NCBI GenBank assembly: GCA_018400295.1 | Contig: JAGYMZ010000006.1 | Span: 1 to 64,000, forward strand | Direction of reading: 5' to 3' | Length of the DNA: 64,000 nucleotides | Origin: Bacteroidales bacterium | Lineage (GTDB): Bacteria; Bacteroidota; Bacteroidia; Bacteroidales; B18-G4 | Shown here: positions 16,752-26,045 of the stretch, piece by piece | How the letters are laid out: each line of letters opens with the position of its first letter | How positions within the stretch are numbered: position 1 is the first letter of the stretch | Position numbers and translations under genes: made by a program | The notes under the pieces: generated by a model | Seen by the model: the letters and a program-made list of their open reading frames with translations, nothing else | Told to the model about the DNA's origin: nothing | Databases searched by the model: none

Positions 16752-17039
16752 AGGAAGCTGTTTTTATTTGGGTCAACCAGCGCCTGTAAATGTTTTGGCG
16801 ATATGAATGTTTGATGGCTGACCGTTTATGTGCTCAGCAGGTTCCTCCCTCACAGTTTTATCAGGGAACCTGAATGCAACAAAAATACGGGAATTTTCAG
16901 TGCCTCCATACGGTGATGTGATGGTATTGAATTATTTTTGTACATTTAAGTGGCGTTTTTGATGCCGGATGATCGCTTATGCTGTCATTACCTTTTTTCC
17001 TGAAGGATGAACATTTTGTTGGTTTAAAAATTTAAAATC
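16752..17039. other. Intergenic region between divergent genes
   Basis: 288 nt. A -7-like TATTTTTG is present at 16933-16940 reading toward the gene at 17040, without a TTG at the expected distance. No gene or strong repeat is seen. Confidence 0.35.
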
Positions 17040-17807
17040 ATGAAAACCTGGATCAGTCTTTTATTTTTTATGGGTATCGTTTGTCTGGGCTACGGCCAGA
17101 TCGACAAAATGCGTGCCCAGTTGGATGATGTTGCAGCAGCGGAAGAGGGCCTGCTTACCCTGCGCTTTTATAATGCCGTGGATGGGGAGCCCATTCCTGA
17201 GGCCGGTATTTATATTCAGGATATCGGGGAGTTTACTACCGACATGGAAGGCAAGGTGCGCTTTGAAAATCCCGGAGAAGACGGCCGGTATCCTTTTCGT
17301 TTTACCAAAGAAGGATATATTACCGAGGAAGATGTTTTCGAGATCATCGCCAACACCATTTTTTACTACCGCTTCAGTATGTCGCCAAAGATCAACCTCG
17401 GGACGTACCGCATTGTGCTGGAATGGGACAAAAAGCCGGAAGACCTGGATGCGCACCTGGTTAAAGGGGATGCGTACCATATTTCATACCGGCACATGCT
17501 TTCCACACGGGACGGCAAAACGCGCCTCGACCGGGACGACCGCGACGGGTACGGACCGGAGACCATTACCATTGAGGATGTTGACGATCATGGCGAATAT
17601 GAATACTATGTTTACGATTACACGAACCAGAAACGGAAAGGATCCAATAAATTATCCAGATCCAAAGCCCGCGTGAAAGTGTACGGGGAGGGCCGGTTGT
17701 TGGAAACGTTTCAGATCGAGCCCAAAAAGGACGGGAATACCTGGAACGTTTTCCGCATCGTGAACGGAACGGTTTATCCGGTTGATAATATCCGTTTTGT
17801 GAATTGA
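17040..17807 (+). CDS. Exported DUF2135 (YfaP-like) protein with carboxypeptidase-regulatory-like domain
   Basis: 255 residues, signal peptide residues 1-20 (ending LGYGQ). Residues ~40-115 (LRFYNAVDGEPIPEAGIYI ... FTTDMEGKVRF) form a carboxypeptidase-regulatory-like beta domain. Residues ~120-250 contain RIVLEWDKKPEDLDAHLV, a YHISYR stretch, LDRDDRDGYGPETITI and a closing WNVFRIVNG, which are the hallmarks of DUF2135/YfaP. Probably a periplasmic or surface beta-sandwich protein. Function not known. Confidence 0.78.
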   Translation: MKTWISLLFFMGIVCLGYGQIDKMRAQLDDVAAAEEGLLTLRFYNAVDGEPIPEAGIYIQDIGEFTTDMEGKVRFENPGEDGRYPFRFTKEGYITEEDVFEIIANTIFYYRFSMSPKINLGTYRIVLEWDKKPEDLDAHLVKGDAYHISYRHMLSTRDGKTRLDRDDRDGYGPETITIEDVDDHGEYEYYVYDYTNQKRKGSNKLSRSKARVKVYGEGRLLETFQIEPKKDGNTWNVFRIVNGTVYPVDNIRFVN

Positions 17808-17949
17808 CCGGGCCACCGGAGCAATCTGCGCCCGCACTTGCACTCCGGCCGGGAAAGGCATTGTTCCATGAATTAAAAATTATTTTTGGCTGTATGTATA
17901 TTCCATTCGTTTTCTGTCTAAATTGCCAGCCATAAACAAACCTAAAAAA

Positions 17950-18078
17950 ATGAAAAAACACATTGCATCAGCAGTTGTATGGTTTTTTGCCATGCTTTCA
18001 GGGACCGGCATGGTCCGCAGCGAATCCTATGAAAAAGGGAAGTTATCCGGTTATACGGTGTTAACGTCCGTTAAATGA
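17950..18078 (+). CDS. Possible 42-residue exported peptide or gene remnant
   Basis: ATG at 17950 to TGA at 18076-18078: a basic start (MKKH), a hydrophobic core (ASAVVWFFAMLSGTGMV) and a short polar tail ending TVLTSVK. It looks like a signal peptide with almost no mature part, so it may be a secreted micropeptide or the 5' stump of a lost exported gene. It ends 5 nt before the convergent porin gene. No strong promoter was found; confidence is low. Confidence 0.3.
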   Translation: MKKHIASAVVWFFAMLSGTGMVRSESYEKGKLSGYTVLTSVK

Positions 18079-18082
18079 TCCA

Positions 18083-19291
18083 TCACAGGTCAAACTGGAC
18101 CATAAAATTGATCCGGTTGGCCGCACCTTTCCGCCCGTTCTTATTTACCCTTTGCCCCCACAGGTATTCTATGGCTGTGGTGACCATGGGCAGTATTTTC
18201 CAGAAAACATTCGCAGCAACATATTGCCCAAGTGCATAGGATGTGGCTGGCTTGTTCCCGAGGTCATCTGCCTGGGTGAAGCCATATATCAGGGTATTGC
18301 TGATGGCGGTGGTCCAGTTGTGTTCCCAGGCTCCGTAAGCGCCCCATACCGGAAGGGCTTCCAGGGCGGTGGCGTTCATGTTTTCCGGGACCAGGTCCAG
18401 GCCTGCACCGCTGATGTCCTGGATATACCTTGCGATCCCTTTGCCGTATGTTCCCTGGAACATGAAAACATCGTTTTTGGAAATATGCAACCTGCCGCTC
18501 AGTGCCAATCCCCAGCCGGCGGCCGTCCTGGTCGTTCCGCTGCTGGTGTCCTCATAGGCTATGTCCCTGTATACCCCTGCCAGTTGCAGGTGGCCGGGTT
18601 TGCCATATACGGAAGCTCTTCCCGTAAAATCTGGCATGAACTGGGGAATGTTTTTCGTACTCAGGGTATTGGTAATGGATGTTTCCGGAGTTTCTGCAGC
18701 TATTGCGAAGCGGAAAGCAGGACCAATTTTTCCGCTGTACCGCACCATGGGGCTCCGCAGGGCGATCTCACTGTTGGGCCCTTCAAAATCAATGGTATTG
18801 GGCGATGCTTCCAGATCCATGAAGGTGCTCCAGGTCTGGCCAACCAGGAACCCTGCAAAGGAACCATAGGCATGCCTCAGGCGCAGGTTGTTATTGGAAC
18901 CGTAAAAATCGGCTTCTATATAGATCTTTAACGGCCCGTACCTCCGGGTCCGGGCACGGAATTCCGTAAATATCCGGGATTGTCCTGCATCCAGTTGAAA
19001 CCGGTCCTGCGAAGTATTTTCGCTCCCTACCGGGATCTGGTAGGTAATGAAATCTTTCAGGTTTTGCAGGCCGTTGAGGTCGTAAATACCGATCAACCGG
19101 ACATATCCGCCAATGCCGAGCTGTGCGTTTTTTTTGCCTGGCAGCAGAAAAAATGCAGGCTCCCCGGGGTCCTGGGGATGCCGGGATGCAAAGATGTTTT
19201 GAATAATGACCGGTGCTTCTTCCTGGCTGAAGCTTTCCACAGTGCCCATGAAAAGGGCGGCGGTCATGAAAAAGATGGCCGATTTTTTCAT
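18083..19291 (-). CDS. DcaP-like outer-membrane porin
   Basis: 402 residues from the ATG at 19291, chosen to give a signal peptide (MKKSAIFFMTAALFMGTVESFSQ); an in-frame Met 9 codons upstream is possible. The body has GGYVRLIGIYDLNG, DFITYQIPVG, QSRIFTEFRARTRRYGPLKIYIEADFYG, LRHAYGSFAGFLVGQTWSTF, and D-x-E-G-P-N-S-E-I, which fit DcaP-type porins that make trimeric channels for dicarboxylic or other organic acids. It ends in a Phe-rich strand (INFMVQFDL) typical of outer-membrane barrels. No transport operon adjoins it. Confidence 0.82.
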   Translation of the reverse strand: MKKSAIFFMTAALFMGTVESFSQEEAPVIIQNIFASRHPQDPGEPAFFLLPGKKNAQLGIGGYVRLIGIYDLNGLQNLKDFITYQIPVGSENTSQDRFQLDAGQSRIFTEFRARTRRYGPLKIYIEADFYGSNNNLRLRHAYGSFAGFLVGQTWSTFMDLEASPNTIDFEGPNSEIALRSPMVRYSGKIGPAFRFAIAAETPETSITNTLSTKNIPQFMPDFTGRASVYGKPGHLQLAGVYRDIAYEDTSSGTTRTAAGWGLALSGRLHISKNDVFMFQGTYGKGIARYIQDISGAGLDLVPENMNATALEALPVWGAYGAWEHNWTTAISNTLIYGFTQADDLGNKPATSYALGQYVAANVFWKILPMVTTAIEYLWGQRVNKNGRKGAANRINFMVQFDL

Positions 19292-19471
19292 GTTGACACA
19301 ATTGATGAAAAAATGCAAGATAAAGATATTTGAATTCCCAACCTTGACAACTTTGGATATTTCAGGTCCCTGAATGCACTTAAGCCGGCAATGCCACTTC
19401 CTTTAAACATTTTGCCCCGCTGCTTCGATTGTTTTTTTTCCTTTCCTTTTTCGCGTCATGGTATCTTTTGC

Positions 19472-20506
19472 TTATTCCCCGGGGTTTGCCAATCCTGTGG
19501 TCGAAAGCAAGCCGCATGCGGCTTGAATATCCTGGCCGCGGGAAGCCCGCAGCGTTGTGATGATGCCTTTTTCATTCAACATCTGGCGGAAAATTTCAAT
19601 GCTGTGGTCATTGCTGCTTTCCAGGGACGTTCCGGGAATGGGGTGGAAACGTATCAGGTTGATGCGGCACTTCAATCCATGGAGGGTCCGTACCAGCTCC
19701 CTGACATGCCGGGGGGTGTCGTTGAGCCCCTTAAACATGATGTACTCAAAGGAAATCCGGCGCTGCTTCCCCGGCTCATATTCCCTCAGTACCTTGAGTA
19801 CCTCCCTGACGGGGTGAATATGTTCAACAGGCATGAGTTTGCGGCGCTCTTCACTGAAAGGGGTATGCAGACTTACGGCAAGGTGCGCCTGGCTGGTTTC
19901 GATAAAACGGCGCATTGCCGGGATGATCCCTATGGTGGAGACGGTGATCCGCCTGGGGCTCATGGCAAAACCCCAGGGCGCTGTGAGTATCTCCAAACTC
20001 TTCAGTACCTCGCCAAGGTTGTCCAGTGGCTCGCCCATGCCCATGTATACAAGGTTGGTGATCTGTTCCCGTTCGGGCAGGCTGCGGATCTGGTTGAGGA
20101 TCTCTCCGGCGCTGAGGTTGCCATGGAAGCCCTGCTTGCCGGTCATGCAAAACAGACATCCCATTTTACAGCCTGCCTGGGAGGAAAGGCATAAGGTGTT
20201 CCGGTTGCTTTCTGGGATGTAAGCTGCCTCGACAAATTTTCCTGAGCGGCATGGAAAGAGGTATTTTCTGGTGCCGTCGCGGGATTCCCTGACCGTTGCG
20301 GGGCTGGCCAGCCCGAATTCATAATGTTCCTTCATGTGGTCCCGGGCCCTGGTGGACAGGTTGGTCATTTCGTCTATGGACGATGCGTTTTGGGCATACA
20401 ACCATCCGGCCATTTGTGTTGCCGTATAAGCGGGGAGACCTTCCTTGTTCGCTATATCCCGGAGTTCATCGATGGTTTTGCCAAATAAGCGTTCTTTATT
20501 GCACAT
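19472..20506 (-). CDS. rlmN: Dual-specificity RNA methyltransferase RlmN
   Basis: 344 residues, the usual length. Radical SAM motif C113-x3-C117-x2-C120 (CKMGCLFC), the PLDN stretch after YMGMGE, and the methylation Cys C331 in DIQAACG. The family methylates C2 of A2503 in 23S rRNA and A37 in some tRNAs through a Cys-linked intermediate. It overlaps nothing but starts only 7 nt after the DUF3078 gene, with which it is probably cotranscribed. The 180 nt between its end and the porin gene start hold nothing recognisable. Confidence 0.96.
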   Translation of the reverse strand: MCNKERLFGKTIDELRDIANKEGLPAYTATQMAGWLYAQNASSIDEMTNLSTRARDHMKEHYEFGLASPATVRESRDGTRKYLFPCRSGKFVEAAYIPESNRNTLCLSSQAGCKMGCLFCMTGKQGFHGNLSAGEILNQIRSLPEREQITNLVYMGMGEPLDNLGEVLKSLEILTAPWGFAMSPRRITVSTIGIIPAMRRFIETSQAHLAVSLHTPFSEERRKLMPVEHIHPVREVLKVLREYEPGKQRRISFEYIMFKGLNDTPRHVRELVRTLHGLKCRINLIRFHPIPGTSLESSNDHSIEIFRQMLNEKGIITTLRASRGQDIQAACGLLSTTGLANPGE

Positions 20507-20513
20507 AAATCTG

Positions 20514-21383
20514 TTAAAATTTCAACGCCAGTCCGGCCCCAAAAACCTCCTTAAACTGAGTCCTTGGCCGGTGCACCGGATCATTTCCTGCCGCAAAATT
20601 GATGTCGTGGTCGTAAATGAGGGAAGTGGATAGGTTGGCAGACAGGTACTTGTTTACCTTCATGTTGATGAGCACATCCCATGTGACATCTATATTTTGC
20701 GGTTTGTTTTGGTAATCTGAGAACAATTCCAGGTTGGTCTGGAAATCTACATTTTCGATGATCGTGCATTTGAACATGCCCCGGAAAAGTCCGCCGATCT
20801 GATTCCTGACCTTTTCTCCGGCATCTAGTCCGTACCGCTCCGACAAAAGCGTATCGGATATGATGGTCACTCGGTCTGTGAGCGGTGAAATGTAAATGGA
20901 TAAGTTTTCATTGGGTTCATAGGACATACCCACGCCGGCGGTTATGTATGCCGGTGACAGAAATCCGGATGTTTTGGCAGAATCCGGGTGATTGTCCTTA
21001 TACCCCGGGGTGAACTGAGATTTGAATCCCAGCATGGCCGAATAATACCAATTGTTTTTGGCCCGGTAACCATATTTGGAGTTCATTTCGATCCGGTCAT
21101 CGGTTTTGATCCATTCACCCTCCCCCTGTTTCATGAGGCCATAACCCATGATCAGGTCGTTGTCCCAAATGTTTTTGTCTTTTTTATAATCCGCGGAAAC
21201 GTTCAGCAGGCCATTCCCCGAAAAGGAACTTTCACCGCCTGCGGCCCAGTTTGTCAGGCTTACCTGGGAAAAGGTGAGCGAAAGGTCTCCCCCTGTTTTC
21301 CAGAATTTTGTAGTGTCGGGACTTTCCTGGGCTGCCAGTGCCCCGGAAAGTAACAGAATGCTGAAAAGAAATGCTTTTTTCAT
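20514..21383 (-). CDS. DUF3078 outer-membrane-barrel-like protein
   Basis: 289 residues with a signal peptide (MKKAFLFSILLLSGALAAQ). The opening WKTGGDLSLTFSQVSLTNWAAGGESS is the DUF3078 signature, and the rest is long amphipathic strands ending in AGLALKF, as expected for a barrel. Function unknown; the family is widespread in Bacteroidota. First gene of a likely two-gene unit with rlmN. Confidence 0.88.
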   Translation of the reverse strand: MKKAFLFSILLLSGALAAQESPDTTKFWKTGGDLSLTFSQVSLTNWAAGGESSFSGNGLLNVSADYKKDKNIWDNDLIMGYGLMKQGEGEWIKTDDRIEMNSKYGYRAKNNWYYSAMLGFKSQFTPGYKDNHPDSAKTSGFLSPAYITAGVGMSYEPNENLSIYISPLTDRVTIISDTLLSERYGLDAGEKVRNQIGGLFRGMFKCTIIENVDFQTNLELFSDYQNKPQNIDVTWDVLINMKVNKYLSANLSTSLIYDHDINFAAGNDPVHRPRTQFKEVFGAGLALKF

Positions 21384-21467
21384 GTTCTGGGGTTTTGGTT
21401 ATGAAACAATAAAGGTATACGAATATTCTGATCTTTTTGTCACTGCATGCCGGTTCTCAAAGCAATG

Positions 21468-22550
21468 CTATGCATTGTACCTGATGATTATGTCTACCGC
21501 CCCGACACCAAATTTTGCCAGCGAGGCATCATAATTTTCCAGTCCTTCGTAGTCTTTGATCTTTTCCATAATGGCATTTTTCAATGTACCGTTACCCACG
21601 CCGTGTATGTAGGTGACTTTTCTGTATTTTTCAAGTATGGCGCTCTCCAGGGTGCGTTCAAAATACTGTGTTTGCAGGTTTAGCATATCGCTGCTGCTCA
21701 TACCGGCTATGTTGCCGGTGAGTTCCGCAATGTGAAGATCCACCACCGCTTCCCGTTCGGATGTCCGGTGTTTGCTGATCAGTGATGGCGGCTTTTTCGC
21801 GGTCGCTTTTGGAAGCTTGCTGCCGCCCTGATCAAATTTTTTCCGGACCGGGTCCTGTGTTAATTTTTGGGTTTCGCTGATCAGGCCTGCCGGGAGGAGG
21901 ATGGCCTTTTCATCCAGGAGGCCGGTCTCTGTATAGCTGCCTTCATGCATGAAGCGCGATGCTTTCAGATTAAATTCTCGGTGCACGGGAAGGATGGCTC
22001 CGGGTTTGTCTTCGCTATGGAACAGGATCTGAATGTGTCCCGTCAGCCATTGGTCCAGGGCATCCCGGGGAATAATCTCAATGCTCATCGCGGACTCCGG
22101 GCCCAGTGAACCGTAATCGATCCCGGCATACCTGCCATCGTCCTTTTTCAGATACAGGTTGTATAATATGTCGTAGCCGGAATGGTTCAGGACCTGCAGA
22201 TCTATGTCGCCCGTTACAAGCCATTTCTGGTCCCGCGGGATAAAAGCCAGATACACACCTTCCGCCTGTTTTTGACCGCTTCGTTTCCGGGTTATCCGGG
22301 ACCCGCGTGCAGATGCCTGGCTTTCTTTTTCTGCCGGCCGCTCTGCTTCCACATCCACATCAAAGTCCTGATCGAACATCTTCCCTGAATACCCGCTGTC
22401 TTCCATTTTTAATAAATTGCTGGTCAGGGTTGGAATATCAAAGCCTTCCTCAATGGCTACGTTCACCAGGCCCGGACTGATGATTTTTGTTATGATGCCT
22501 CCGCCGGGTTCGTTCAGGAATTTGACCTTGTCGCCTACATTGAATTTCAT
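21468..22550 (-). CDS. DUF2027 - Smr domain protein
   Basis: 360 residues from the ATG at 22550 (MKFNVGDKVKFLNEPGGG), 13 codons inside a longer frame; this start gives the typical DUF2027 N-terminus. Residues 1-70 form a small SH3-like barrel, a charged linker follows, then the DUF2027 beta domain (VYLAFIPRDQKW). The C-terminal ~80 residues are a Smr domain: VVDLHIAEL and the catalytic-loop-like YIHGVGNGTLK. Smr domains nick or bind branched DNA or act on stalled ribosomes; which applies here is not known. Divergent from the copper receptor gene, sharing the 132-nt region with an inverted repeat. Confidence 0.85.
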   Translation of the reverse strand: MKFNVGDKVKFLNEPGGGIITKIISPGLVNVAIEEGFDIPTLTSNLLKMEDSGYSGKMFDQDFDVDVEAERPAEKESQASARGSRITRKRSGQKQAEGVYLAFIPRDQKWLVTGDIDLQVLNHSGYDILYNLYLKKDDGRYAGIDYGSLGPESAMSIEIIPRDALDQWLTGHIQILFHSEDKPGAILPVHREFNLKASRFMHEGSYTETGLLDEKAILLPAGLISETQKLTQDPVRKKFDQGGSKLPKATAKKPPSLISKHRTSEREAVVDLHIAELTGNIAGMSSSDMLNLQTQYFERTLESAILEKYRKVTYIHGVGNGTLKNAIMEKIKDYEGLENYDASLAKFGVGAVDIIIRYNA

Positions 22551-22596
22551 GTCCCGAATTTTTAGCAAAGGTATAATGAAATCACACAACCATACC

Positions 22597-22620
22597 TAAT
22601 TTAGAAAACTCTCTAAATTA
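22597..22620. promoter_or_regulatory. Operator-like inverted repeat before the copper receptor gene
   Basis: TAATTTAGA at 22597-22605 and TCTAAATTA at 22612-22620 are perfect 9-nt complements with a 6-nt spacer. A -7-like TATCTTTG lies at 22655-22662 toward the receptor gene, with TTAG at 22631-22634 in the -33 place. The repeat therefore sits just upstream of the promoter and could bind a metal-responsive repressor (the TTTAGA-N6-TCTAAA outline is reminiscent of DtxR/MntR- or Fur-type sites); that is inference. Confidence 0.6.
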
Positions 22621-22682
22621 TATGATTGCATTAGATGTGTCCTTGTTTAATGGTTATCTTTGTATGATCAACCAAATTGACG

Positions 22683-24785
22683 ATGAAAAGTTTTTGGGTT
22701 CTGCCAGTCTTTTTGTTTTTAATGCCCACTCCGGGATTTTCCCAGGAAGCGGATACACTGATCGACCTTGAAGGGGTGGAGGTCAGAGAGGTCGAAAAGC
22801 GTCCGGAACCTTTTCAGGTGGACATTCTGAAAAAGCGTGAGATCTATGAGACCGCTGTCCGGGATGCCGGGGATATTCTTCGCAAAGTACCCAATGTTTC
22901 AGGGATCAGGAAAGGGGGGATAGGGCTTGACCCTGTTGTACGCGGGTTCAAGTACAGCCAGTTGAACGTTCAGTTGAACAACGGGCATAAGATCGAGGGC
23001 GGATGCCCCAACCGGATGGACCCGGCCATGTCCCATATCGATGTCGATGATATTGCGGCCATGGAAGTGATTAAAGGTCCTTTTGCCTTGCGCTACGGAC
23101 CGAATTTTGGCGGAGTGATCAACGTGCTCACGGTAAGGCCCGCACCGGCAGATAAACTCTCTTTTCATGTAAAGGCCATGCAGGGCTTTGAAAGCAACTG
23201 GAATGGAAGTAAGCAGCATCTTGCCCTGTATGGCGGGAACGGGGATATCTTTTTCCGGCTCATGGGTAATTATAAGAAGTACGGCGACTATGAGGATGGG
23301 AACGGAAATACCGTCAGTTCGCATTTTACCCGCTATAATTATTCTGCCGCCTTTGGCGCTGTCCCATGGAAAGGACATGAGCTGATCCTGAGCTTTGAGG
23401 ATTCCCATGGCCGCAATGTTATGTATCCTTCACTGCCCATGGATGAAAGGACCGACGATACCCGGCTGATGTCCCTGGATTATACGATCGATGACCTTTC
23501 CGGTACCTTCCGGGAACTGAACCTGAAATGCTATCATTCTGCGGTGAGCCATGCGATGGACAATAAAGAAAGGCCTTTCTCCGATACGGTGGTTGCTGTT
23601 TCGGAAATTGATGCCATAAATATGGGTTACCGGTTGGAAGGACGGTTTTCACTTGGCCGGGGACACCTGTGGGTGGGAACGGACCTGGAGGATATCCGCA
23701 AGGATGGAGCGCGGGTCAAAACACGCATACTGGAGCCTACCATGCCGGTTATGAAGGAGAACCTGTGGGCCAATGCACACATACGGGATTATGGGTTTTT
23801 TACTGAATTCAGGCGGACGTTCAATGCATTGGAATTGGTCGCTGCGGCCAGGGTTGACCTGAATGCCGCGCGATCGGATGACCTGCGGCTGGAAAAAATG
23901 GGAAACCTGGTATTTTTTGACGGCGAAACCGGTTCGGATTTTACGAACTTCAGTGCCAGTCTGGGAGGCACCTGCCACCTCACCGGTGATATAGACTTGA
24001 GCCTGAGTTTCGGAAGGGGGATGAGAAGTGCAGATATGGTTGAACGCTTCATTATTTTGTTGCCCATCGGGTATGATAATTACGATTATCTTGGGAATCC
24101 CCAACTGAAACCGGAGATCAATTATGAAGCGGACCTCGGGGCTCAGATCAACAGGGAAAATTCCGGTGTTTTGAACCTGAACGGTTTTTTTTCCTATGTG
24201 GAAGATTATATAACCGGACGTTACCTGCCCCCGTCTGTTGTAAAACCTCAGACCAAAGGGGTTTTGGGGGTTAAGGAGTTTTATAACGAGGACCGGGTTT
24301 TCCTGTGGGGCTGGGAGGTGTCATACCGCTCGCCCGCCATGTACCGCTGGGGGGTGCGTTTTCATGCAGCCCGCACCTGCGGGGTCAATCCCGGAGCCAA
24401 AAAGTATGTCTTCGATGAGGGCAACCTGGTTGGCGTGACCAGCCTGGAAAACGATCCTTTGTCTGAAATACCCCCGCTGGAGGCCAACCTGACCTTTCGC
24501 TACACCTTCCTGGACAATGCGGTGATACCCAAGGTTTCCGTAAGGGCTGTGGGCAGGCAGGACCGGGCATCGGAGGCATTCAACGAACCGGAAACCCCCG
24601 GGTTTATTACCGCCAGTGCCGGCCTTTCATGGAGGTTCAACCGTTATTTTACGGCAACCGGCGGGGTGAACAATATTTTTGATAAAGCATATTACGAACA
24701 TCTGAACCGGAGGATCGTCGGGGGTGGCGGGAATCTCTACGAACCGGGCAGGATCTTTTATGTGAACCTGATATTTTCTGTTTGA
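22683..24785 (+). CDS. TonB-dependent copper receptor, OprC-like
   Basis: 700 residues from the ATG at 22683, with a signal peptide ending PGFSQ. A plug domain (RDAGDILRKVPNVSGIRKGG ... KGPFALRYGPNFGGVINV) and a 22-strand-type barrel ending VNLIFSV are clear. The plug carries G-G-C-P-N-R-M-D-P, giving C108-x3-M112, and a later S-H-A-M-D-N gives H290-x-M292. These are the CxxxM and HxM ligands known from P. aeruginosa OprC, with almost the same separation (about 180 residues). It should therefore import copper through the outer membrane using TonB. No N-terminal carboxypeptidase-like extension is present. It is first in a same-strand run with three copper-related or accessory lipoproteins. Confidence 0.9.
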   Translation: MKSFWVLPVFLFLMPTPGFSQEADTLIDLEGVEVREVEKRPEPFQVDILKKREIYETAVRDAGDILRKVPNVSGIRKGGIGLDPVVRGFKYSQLNVQLNNGHKIEGGCPNRMDPAMSHIDVDDIAAMEVIKGPFALRYGPNFGGVINVLTVRPAPADKLSFHVKAMQGFESNWNGSKQHLALYGGNGDIFFRLMGNYKKYGDYEDGNGNTVSSHFTRYNYSAAFGAVPWKGHELILSFEDSHGRNVMYPSLPMDERTDDTRLMSLDYTIDDLSGTFRELNLKCYHSAVSHAMDNKERPFSDTVVAVSEIDAINMGYRLEGRFSLGRGHLWVGTDLEDIRKDGARVKTRILEPTMPVMKENLWANAHIRDYGFFTEFRRTFNALELVAAARVDLNAARSDDLRLEKMGNLVFFDGETGSDFTNFSASLGGTCHLTGDIDLSLSFGRGMRSADMVERFIILLPIGYDNYDYLGNPQLKPEINYEADLGAQINRENSGVLNLNGFFSYVEDYITGRYLPPSVVKPQTKGVLGVKEFYNEDRVFLWGWEVSYRSPAMYRWGVRFHAARTCGVNPGAKKYVFDEGNLVGVTSLENDPLSEIPPLEANLTFRYTFLDNAVIPKVSVRAVGRQDRASEAFNEPETPGFITASAGLSWRFNRYFTATGGVNNIFDKAYYEHLNRRIVGGGGNLYEPGRIFYVNLIFSV

Positions 24786-24787
24786 TC

Positions 24788-25159
24788 ATGAAAACACATC
24801 ATATTATCGTGTTTCTGTCGTTGTCATTAACCCTGCTTGTTGCAGGCTGTGAAAAAGAAACGGACAAAAAGGTCGTGTACCGGATATCGGATAATGCAAG
24901 CGGATATTCCGTGAATTACCGGGGCCCTGAGGGTGCATTGCATGCTTCTGCGGTCAGCGTTGCCAGCGGGGAGGATGTATGGACCTATGCTTTCATGGCC
25001 GGGGAAGGCGATATTGTTTTCGTTTCGGCCATTTACAAAGATATCACCGGCGAGATCAAGGTGGAAATATTGATCGATGGCAAGGTTTATAAACAAGGGT
25101 ACAGCAAGTATGATACGGTAAAATACGTTACGGTCTCGGGTGTGGTCCCTTACGAATGA
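24788..25159 (+). CDS. MmpS-like small lipoprotein
   Basis: 123 residues from the ATG at 24788, 2 nt after the receptor stop codon, so translation is probably coupled. Lipobox L-V-A-G-C gives a lipid Cys at about residue 21. The mature part (VVYRISDNASGYSVNYRGPEG ... VEILIDGKVYKQ ... VTVSGVVPYE) resembles the MmpS-type beta-sandwich seen in many Bacteroidota lipoproteins. It contains few Cys, His or Met, so it is more likely an accessory or scaffold than a copper store. Role in the locus is inferred from position only. Confidence 0.65.
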   Translation: MKTHHIIVFLSLSLTLLVAGCEKETDKKVVYRISDNASGYSVNYRGPEGALHASAVSVASGEDVWTYAFMAGEGDIVFVSAIYKDITGEIKVEILIDGKVYKQGYSKYDTVKYVTVSGVVPYE

Positions 25160-25229
25160 TGCAAAGGGGGACTCCTGTTTCATTTGCCTGATTGCCACAG
25201 CTTGAATAACGCGGGCCAATCTGTATGAT

Positions 25230-26024
25230 ATGAATCTTAAAACAACCATATTGTTTCTGCTGGCCATGCCCGTTCTGATCTATTCCTGTCATAAGGATGA
25301 AGAGGGCGGGCAGGAGCCGTCCTATGGACACATAACAATGGAATTCCTGCATTATGCGGATGGAAGCCCCCTGGTGACCGACACGATGATGTATGTGAAT
25401 GAGGCAGGCAATCCATACCTGGTCAATGAGATCCAGTATTTTATCTCCGACCTGACCCTGCACCGTGCGGGTGGGGGCCGGGTGCTGATCGATGACTGGA
25501 AAGACATGCATTATGTGGATACGGACATACCCGGAACCCATGGCTGGGATATTCCGGACAAGCTTCCTGTTGGTGCATACGAAAAGATCTCCTTTACATT
25601 TGGCATCCGGGAGGAGAAAAATAGTTCGCTGATGTTTGTCAACCCGCCGGAATCGTATATGTTCTGGCCTGAATATCTGGGAGGGGGATACCATTATATG
25701 AAACTGAACGGTAAATGGCTGGACAAAGACGGCCGGATATCCCCTTTCGATTTCCACCTTGGCATTGGCCAGATATATGATACGGCAGGTAATATTACGG
25801 GATTTATTCATAATGCTTTTGAGATAAGTTTTCCGGGAGCGGCATTTACACTGGCGGAAAACGAAACCCAGCATATACAGCTCACGATGAACGTGGAAAA
25901 TTGGTTCCGCAACCCCAACACATACGACCATGATGAATGGGGCGGGGACATTATGCAAAAGCAGGAAGCAATGCTGCTGGGATGTGAGAACGGGCATGAT
26001 GTGTTCTCAGTGAGCTTTCAATAA
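25230..26024 (+). CDS. MbnP-like copper-binding lipoprotein
   Basis: 264 residues with an N-terminal signal and Cys20 in L-I-Y-S-C, probably lipidated. The body matches MbnP-like proteins: ITMEFLHYADG, LVNEIQYFISDLTLHR, EKISFTFGI, an M-F-W-P-E stretch and GYHYMKLNGKW, then FHLGIG. In methanotroph MbnP a Trp is oxidised to kynurenine by MbnH and this is needed for copper binding; candidates here are W90, W106, W146, W163, W225 and W237. It is followed by an MbnH-like gene 21 nt on. A GC gap of 70 nt separates it from the MmpS-like gene. Confidence 0.82.
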   Translation: MNLKTTILFLLAMPVLIYSCHKDEEGGQEPSYGHITMEFLHYADGSPLVTDTMMYVNEAGNPYLVNEIQYFISDLTLHRAGGGRVLIDDWKDMHYVDTDIPGTHGWDIPDKLPVGAYEKISFTFGIREEKNSSLMFVNPPESYMFWPEYLGGGYHYMKLNGKWLDKDGRISPFDFHLGIGQIYDTAGNITGFIHNAFEISFPGAAFTLAENETQHIQLTMNVENWFRNPNTYDHDEWGGDIMQKQEAMLLGCENGHDVFSVSFQ

Positions 26025-26045
26025 CGCTGCAGAAAACAAAGGAAT

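Noticed and set aside
25128-25997. 289-codon minus-strand frame
   Set aside because: Antisense to the MbnP-like gene, which has a lipobox, family motifs and a linked MbnH gene.
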